The notes beneath the pieces were generated by a model that was not told the origin of the DNA, ran no database searches, and was given only the letters and a program-made list of their open reading frames with translations. A DNA stretch of 64,000 nucleotides, taken from contig JAXJSH010000018.1 of NCBI GenBank assembly GCA_036310185.1, positions 1 through 64,000 of the forward strand. The letters are read 5' to 3'. Shown one piece after another: positions 60,285-64,000 of this stretch (the stretch's first letter is position 1; each line of letters begins with the position of its first letter). Both the position numbers and the translations under genes were made by a program. Source of the DNA: JALENY01 sp036310185 (GTDB lineage: Bacteria; Bacillota; Clostridia; Lachnospirales; Lachnospiraceae).

Positions 60285-60890
60285 ATGAAAGAAGGTAAAA
60301 AAGGAGATTTTCATTACATTAAAAATGAAAAGAGGAGAAGAATTCTGAAAACACTCCTGTATTTTGCGGTTCCTTTGATTGCACTGATCATTGGTATCAT
60401 GATTTATAAGACCAAAACCAATATTGTTACTGTCATTGCAGTAGTCGGTATGCTGCCTGGATGCAAGTCTCTGGTGGGAACGATTATGATATTTATGTAT
60501 CAGTCCATGGATGAAGAAAAATATAAACGGGTAGAAGAGCGAAAAGGAAGTCTTACCATGGTGTATGAGATGGTGCTGACCAACTATGAGAAAAACGCTT
60601 ATGTGGACACCTTTGCAATCTGCGGAAATCAGGTCATCGGCTATTCCAGTGATAAAAAGATCGACCTGAAATACGTGGAGGAGCATACACAGAAAATTCT
60701 TCACCACAATGGATACAAAGTAAATGTAAAAATCTTTAAAGATTTTCAGCCCTTCCTGGATCGGCTCCATTCTCTGAACGAGCATGCGGATGGCCTGCGG
60801 GCAAATATTCCGTATACCCCGGATGAAAATTATCCGGATCTGAGCAGAGAAGAGATGATCAAACATACCATTCTTGCTATTTCATTATAG
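60285..60890 (+). CDS. Conserved membrane protein of unknown function, 201 residues
   Basis: Basic N-terminus (MKEGKKGDFHYIKNEKRRR), two closely spaced hydrophobic segments (about residues 22-42 and 44-72) and a cytoplasmic domain of about 125 residues with DTFAICGNQVIGYSS, HTQKILHHNGYKVNVKIF. I do not recognise a family with known function. An ATG with TTGGAGCG upstream supports the start. A possible promoter TTGACT (60225-60230) with a weak TGTAAA -10 lies in the 86-base gap after the fusion gene. Twelve bases to the pseudouridine synthase gene. Confidence 0.8.
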   Translation: MKEGKKGDFHYIKNEKRRRILKTLLYFAVPLIALIIGIMIYKTKTNIVTVIAVVGMLPGCKSLVGTIMIFMYQSMDEEKYKRVEERKGSLTMVYEMVLTNYEKNAYVDTFAICGNQVIGYSSDKKIDLKYVEEHTQKILHHNGYKVNVKIFKDFQPFLDRLHSLNEHADGLRANIPYTPDENYPDLSREEMIKHTILAISL

Positions 60891-60901
60891 AGGTACATCA
60901 T

Positions 60902-61894
60902 ATGCAGACAATAACGGCAAATAAAAACGATGCCGGTCAGCGTCTGGACAAGTTTCTGGCAAAATATATGACCCAGGCGCCCAAAAGCTTTTTTTACAAA
61001 ATGCTTCGCAAAAAGAATATTGTATTAAATGGAAAAAAGGCCGCCGGAAATGAGATTCTGGCGGTCGGCGATGAGATCCGTCTGTTTTTGTCCGACGAGA
61101 CCATTGAAAAATTCCGTGCAAAGGAGCAGGCATCTTATCCGGTCACCGATCTGTCCATTCTTTATGAGGATGAGCATATTGCGCTGATCAATAAGCCGGC
61201 CGGGATGCTTTCACAGAAAGCAGATGACGATACTCCCTCTCTGGTTGAGTATTTTATCGGATATCTGATTTCCTCCGGCCAGTTGAAGGAGGCAGAACTG
61301 AGCCGTTTCAAACCTTCGGTCTGCAATCGTCTGGACCGCAATACCAGCGGGATCGTGGCGGCCGGAAAGACCCTTTCCGGACTTCAGAATCTGTCGGAAC
61401 TTTTTCGAGAACGAACGCTGGACAAATATTATTACGCATTTGTAAAGGGACGACTTGAAAAAGGGGCGCATATTCACGGCATTCTGAAAAAAGATCATGG
61501 AAAAAATCAGGTCATGATTCAGATTTGTGATGAAAAATCCGCAAAAGGGCAGGAAGGCTATATCGAAACATCTTATGAACCGGTTGCACAGACCCCGTAT
61601 ATGACACTGTTAAAAGTAAAGCTGATCACCGGAAAGACGCATCAGATAAGAAGTCATCTGGCCAGTATCGGACACCCCATTGCAGGCGACCGGAAATACG
61701 GTGACCGGAAAACCAATCAGTTTTATGAGAAAAAATATGGTCTCAAAGATCAGATGCTTCATGCCTGTGAACTGCATTTTCCGGAAAAAGGCATACCGGA
61801 ATCCCTGCAGTATCTGAGCGGACAGACCTTTCAGGCACCCATTCCGGCATGGTACCGGGCCGTATTGGACGGGGAAGGCATAAAGGAGATTTAA
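60902..61894 (+). CDS. RluA-family pseudouridine synthase
   Basis: A 330-residue protein with an N-terminal S4 RNA-binding domain (AGQRLDKFLAKYMTQAPKSF) and the RluA catalytic domain: NKPAGMLSQK, CNRLDRNTSGIVAAGKT (catalytic Asp), GKTHQIRSHLASIGHPIAGD. Which rRNA position is modified (RluC- or RluD-like) cannot be told by eye. GAGGTA precedes the ATG. Fourteen bases to lepB. Confidence 0.94.
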   Translation: MQTITANKNDAGQRLDKFLAKYMTQAPKSFFYKMLRKKNIVLNGKKAAGNEILAVGDEIRLFLSDETIEKFRAKEQASYPVTDLSILYEDEHIALINKPAGMLSQKADDDTPSLVEYFIGYLISSGQLKEAELSRFKPSVCNRLDRNTSGIVAAGKTLSGLQNLSELFRERTLDKYYYAFVKGRLEKGAHIHGILKKDHGKNQVMIQICDEKSAKGQEGYIETSYEPVAQTPYMTLLKVKLITGKTHQIRSHLASIGHPIAGDRKYGDRKTNQFYEKKYGLKDQMLHACELHFPEKGIPESLQYLSGQTFQAPIPAWYRAVLDGEGIKEI

Positions 61895-61908
61895 AAGGAG
61901 AGTTGAAA

Positions 61909-62484
61909 ATGAAAGAAAATCCAAAACCAAAGCAGAACGGCAGCGGAGATATTTTGCATGAATTGCTGGACTATCTGAAAATGATTGCCATTGTTGTGGT
62001 AGTTGTTTTTGTTTTGAACGAATTTGTTATCATCAATGCAAAGATACCATCGGAGTCCATGGAAAATACGATCATGGTGGGCGATCAGATCATCGGCAAC
62101 CGGCTGGCCTATGTGTTTAATGATCCACAGCGCTATGACATTGTCATTTTCCGCTATCCGGATGATAAATCTCAGTATTATATCAAACGAATCATCGGTT
62201 TGCCTGGTGATACCATCGAGATTACCGACGGAAAAGTATACATAAACGGTTCTGATACGCCTCTGGATGACAGTTTCTGTCCGGAGGTTCCCAGCAGCCG
62301 CGGCGATACGGAAGAGGGAGAAGTATATGTAGTGCCGGAAGACTGCTATTTTATGCTCGGTGACAACCGAAATGTATCCAAAGATTCCAGGTACTGGAAC
62401 AATCCTTATGTAATACGGGAAGACATTCTGGGAAAAGCAGTATTCCGTTACTGGCCGGTTACGGAATTTGGCCTGATTGAATAA
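61909..62484 (+). CDS. lepB: Signal peptidase I
   Basis: Cleaves signal peptides outside the membrane. A 191-residue protein with a membrane helix (IAIVVVVVFVLNEFVII), the catalytic Ser in IPSESMENTI, catalytic Lys in YYIKRIIGLPGD and GDNRNVSKDSRYW. Start at ATG 61909, seven bases after AAAGGAGAG; an in-frame start at 61849 would lie inside the previous gene. Typical Gram-positive size. Confidence 0.96.
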   Translation: MKENPKPKQNGSGDILHELLDYLKMIAIVVVVVFVLNEFVIINAKIPSESMENTIMVGDQIIGNRLAYVFNDPQRYDIVIFRYPDDKSQYYIKRIIGLPGDTIEITDGKVYINGSDTPLDDSFCPEVPSSRGDTEEGEVYVVPEDCYFMLGDNRNVSKDSRYWNNPYVIREDILGKAVFRYWPVTEFGLIE

Positions 62485-62502
62485 CCGATTGGGAGGAAAT
62501 GT

Positions 62503-63036
62503 ATGGGAACCTGGAATTCAAGAGGGCTTCGCGGATCTACGCTGGAAGACCTGATCAACCGGACGATTGAGCAGTATCGGGAACGCCGCCTCGCCGTCAT
62601 CCAGAAAGTTCCGACTCCGATCACTCCGGTGAATATTGACAAATCAACTCGCCATATTACACTGGCCTATTTTGATAAGAAATCGACGGTTGACTATATT
62701 GGAGCAGTCCAGGGAATCCCGGTCTGCTTTGATGCAAAGGAATGTGCATCGGATACCTTCCCGCTCCAGAACATTCATGAACATCAGGTTTCATTTATGC
62801 AGGAGTTTGAAGCGCAGGAGGGCATTTCCTTTCTTTTGATCTATTTTTCTCATCGTAACTGTTATTACTATATGAGATGCAGCGAGATGATGAACTTCTG
62901 GAACCGGAGTCTGCAGGGCGGAAGAAAAAGTTTTCTGCTCACAGAACTGGACGAACGCTATTTTCTCCCGGAAAAAAACGGATTTCTGGTGCCCTTTCTG
63001 GATGGAATCCGGCAGGATCTGGAAGATAGGGATTGA
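62503..63036 (+). CDS. recU: Holliday junction resolvase RecU
   Basis: A 177-residue protein with the RecU pattern: RGLRGSTLEDLINRTIEQY, VIQKVPTPI, the nuclease core STVDYIGAVQGIPVCFDAKE (metal-binding Asp, Asp and Lys; the position usually Glu in FEAK is Asp here, a conservative change) and FPLQNIHEHQV. Together with ruvAB and recG this gives the window a set of Holliday junction enzymes. GGGAGG precedes the ATG. Its TGA lies in the -35 box of the hisZ promoter. Confidence 0.9.
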   Translation: MGTWNSRGLRGSTLEDLINRTIEQYRERRLAVIQKVPTPITPVNIDKSTRHITLAYFDKKSTVDYIGAVQGIPVCFDAKECASDTFPLQNIHEHQVSFMQEFEAQEGISFLLIYFSHRNCYYYMRCSEMMNFWNRSLQGGRKSFLLTELDERYFLPEKNGFLVPFLDGIRQDLEDRD

Positions 63037-63061
63037 CATTTAATTTTTAATTCTATATAAT
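63033..63061 (+). promoter_or_regulatory. Perfect-consensus sigma-A promoter of hisZ
   Basis: TTGACA at 63033-63038, 17 bases, TATAAT at 63056-63061. Leader of about 60 bases; no T-box or terminator structure is visible in it. Confidence 0.9.
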
Positions 63062-63126
63062 CATTGTAATTTGTTTTTGTAACAGATTAGCGAATTAGCA
63101 CTTTAAAACACTAAAGGAGAAGAGAG

Positions 63127-64000
63127 ATGCAGCGATTATTTCATACGCCGGAAGGCGTCCGTGATGTATACGGAACCGAATGTAAACAGAAAAGGACATT
63201 ACAGGAAAAACTCCATCGTGTTTTTCATAAATATGGATATCAGGATATTGAGACACCTACCTTTGAGTATTTTGATGTATTCAGCAAAGAAGTGGGAACG
63301 ATCCCGTCAAAAGATCTGTACAAATTTTTTGACCGCGAAGGAAATACTCTGGTTTTGAGACCTGATTTTACGCCGTCCATAGCCAGAGCAGCGGCCATGT
63401 ATTTTGAAGAAAAAGATATGCCGGTACGCCTTTGCTATCAGGGCAGTACCTTTGTGAACAATTCCAGCTACCAGGGAAGACTGAAAGAATCCACGCAGAT
63501 GGGCGTTGAGTTCATTGGTGACTCCGATGTCTCAGCTGATGTGGAAGTGATCTCCATGGCGATCGAAACACTTCTCGCAGCCGGATTAAAGGAATTTCAG
63601 GTCAGCATCGGACAGGTGGAATTTTTCAAGGCGCTGATTGAAGAAGCTGCTGTGGATCAGGAAACCACGGAAAATCTTCGTGCACTGATTTCCAGCAAAA
63701 ACTTTTTTGGCGTAGAAGAAATTCTGGATGGCCTTGATCTTCGTGACGGCCTGAAAGAAGCATTTCTGCAGCTGCCCCAGCTCTTTGGCGGTGTGGAAGT
63801 ACTGGAACAGGCCCGTCTTCTTGCCAATAACGGAAGATCCAGAGAAGCTATCCGGCGCCTTTCTTCCATATATGGCATGCTTCAGGAAAAAGGTCTGGAA
63901 CGGTATGTTTCCTTTGATTTTGGTATGCTGAGCAAATACCAGTATTATACCGGAATTATTTTCCATGCATATACCTACGGTACCGGAGAACCGATCGCAA
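63127..64000 (+). CDS. hisZ: ATP phosphoribosyltransferase regulatory subunit, 3' end outside window
   Basis: A histidyl-tRNA synthetase-like protein that with a short HisG starts histidine synthesis. The 291 codons present show HTPEGVRDVYG, RPDFTPSIARAAAM, CYQGSTFVNN, QMGVEFIGDSDVSADVEVI and FDFGMLSKYQYYTGIIF. The histidyl-tRNA anticodon domain cannot be assessed because the gene runs off the window; the replacement of the aminoacylation-type motifs by QGSTF favours HisZ over HisS. AAAGGAGAAG precedes the ATG. A his operon probably continues downstream. Confidence 0.88.
   Translation, partial: MQRLFHTPEGVRDVYGTECKQKRTLQEKLHRVFHKYGYQDIETPTFEYFDVFSKEVGTIPSKDLYKFFDREGNTLVLRPDFTPSIARAAAMYFEEKDMPVRLCYQGSTFVNNSSYQGRLKESTQMGVEFIGDSDVSADVEVISMAIETLLAAGLKEFQVSIGQVEFFKALIEEAAVDQETTENLRALISSKNFFGVEEILDGLDLRDGLKEAFLQLPQLFGGVEVLEQARLLANNGRSREAIRRLSSIYGMLQEKGLERYVSFDFGMLSKYQYYTGIIFHAYTYGTGEPIA

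Noticed and set aside
63062..63126. T-box or attenuator leader for hisZ
   Set aside because: The leader is about 60 bases with no stable hairpin, U-tract or His codon run.

Overview
The window reads as a chromosomal, housekeeping stretch from a spore-forming anaerobe of the class Clostridia, most likely family Lachnospiraceae. The evidence is gene content and order: an Rnf complex with ApbE, a biotin-dependent sodium-pump operon, the sporulation genes gerW, ylbJ and an alpha/beta-type SASP, a zinc-ligand form of ribosomal protein L28, and the Firmicutes gene blocks cmk-ispH-S1, rpmB/yloU/yloV/recG and rsmD-coaD-ylbJ. Nearly all genes are on the + strand. I see no insertion sequence, prophage, CRISPR array, tRNA or rRNA gene, and no stretch over 300 bases without a gene. 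Genus cannot be fixed from what I can see.

Layout. 1-4.8 kb: 3' end of a MutS-like ATPase, rnhA, a 52-residue membrane protein with alaS, and rpsU. 4.9-12 kb: cardiolipin synthase, two different D,D-carboxypeptidases, a metallophosphoesterase, scpA-scpB (condensin) and a zinc-dependent phospholipase C-like protein. 12-17.4 kb: five-gene operon for biotin-dependent carboxyl transfer coupled to a sodium pump, unusual because it holds two different carboxyltransferases and one biotin carrier. 17.4-24.1 kb: an Xaa-Pro aminopeptidase, an SIS protein without a DNA-binding domain, an HI0933-type flavoprotein, and cmk-ispH-S1. 24.2-25.1 kb (minus): an RNase H-like protein that has lost its catalytic carboxylates. 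25.2-32.8 kb: rnfCDGEAB, apbE, a NusG-domain-II protein and a Gx-type membrane protein, followed by ruvAB. 34-41.7 kb: zapA, a U32 peptidase-family protein, a SEDS glycosyltransferase and penicillin-binding protein pair with a long coding overlap, then DUF2953-gerW. 41.8-50.6 kb: rpmB (minus), yloU-yloV, recG, a 1097-residue FtsX-type permease without a visible ATPase partner, a histone-tail-like DUF6465 protein and a SASP (minus). 50.9-64 kb: mgsA-rsmD-coaD, ylbJ (minus), pepD, a small alarmone synthetase, an rRNA methyltransferase, a HAD-YgiQ fusion, a pseudouridine synthase, lepB, recU and the start of hisZ.

How the genes fit together. Two sodium- or proton-motive systems (the decarboxylase pump and Rnf) sit 8 kb apart, and ApbE, which loads FMN onto Rnf subunits, is translationally coupled to rnfB. 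Cell-wall and division genes (two carboxypeptidases, the SEDS/PBP pair, zapA, cls) and chromosome or repair genes (scpAB, ruvAB, recG, recU, rnhA, mutS-like) are interleaved. Promoters are often close to consensus, and several have the -35 box on the stop codon of the previous gene. The best candidates for something new are the HAD-radical SAM fusion at 57706-60198, the two-transferase pump operon with its lipoprotein-like gamma subunit, the structured leader upstream of pepD, and the catalytically degenerate exonuclease-like gene. I do not see an entirely new multi-gene system.
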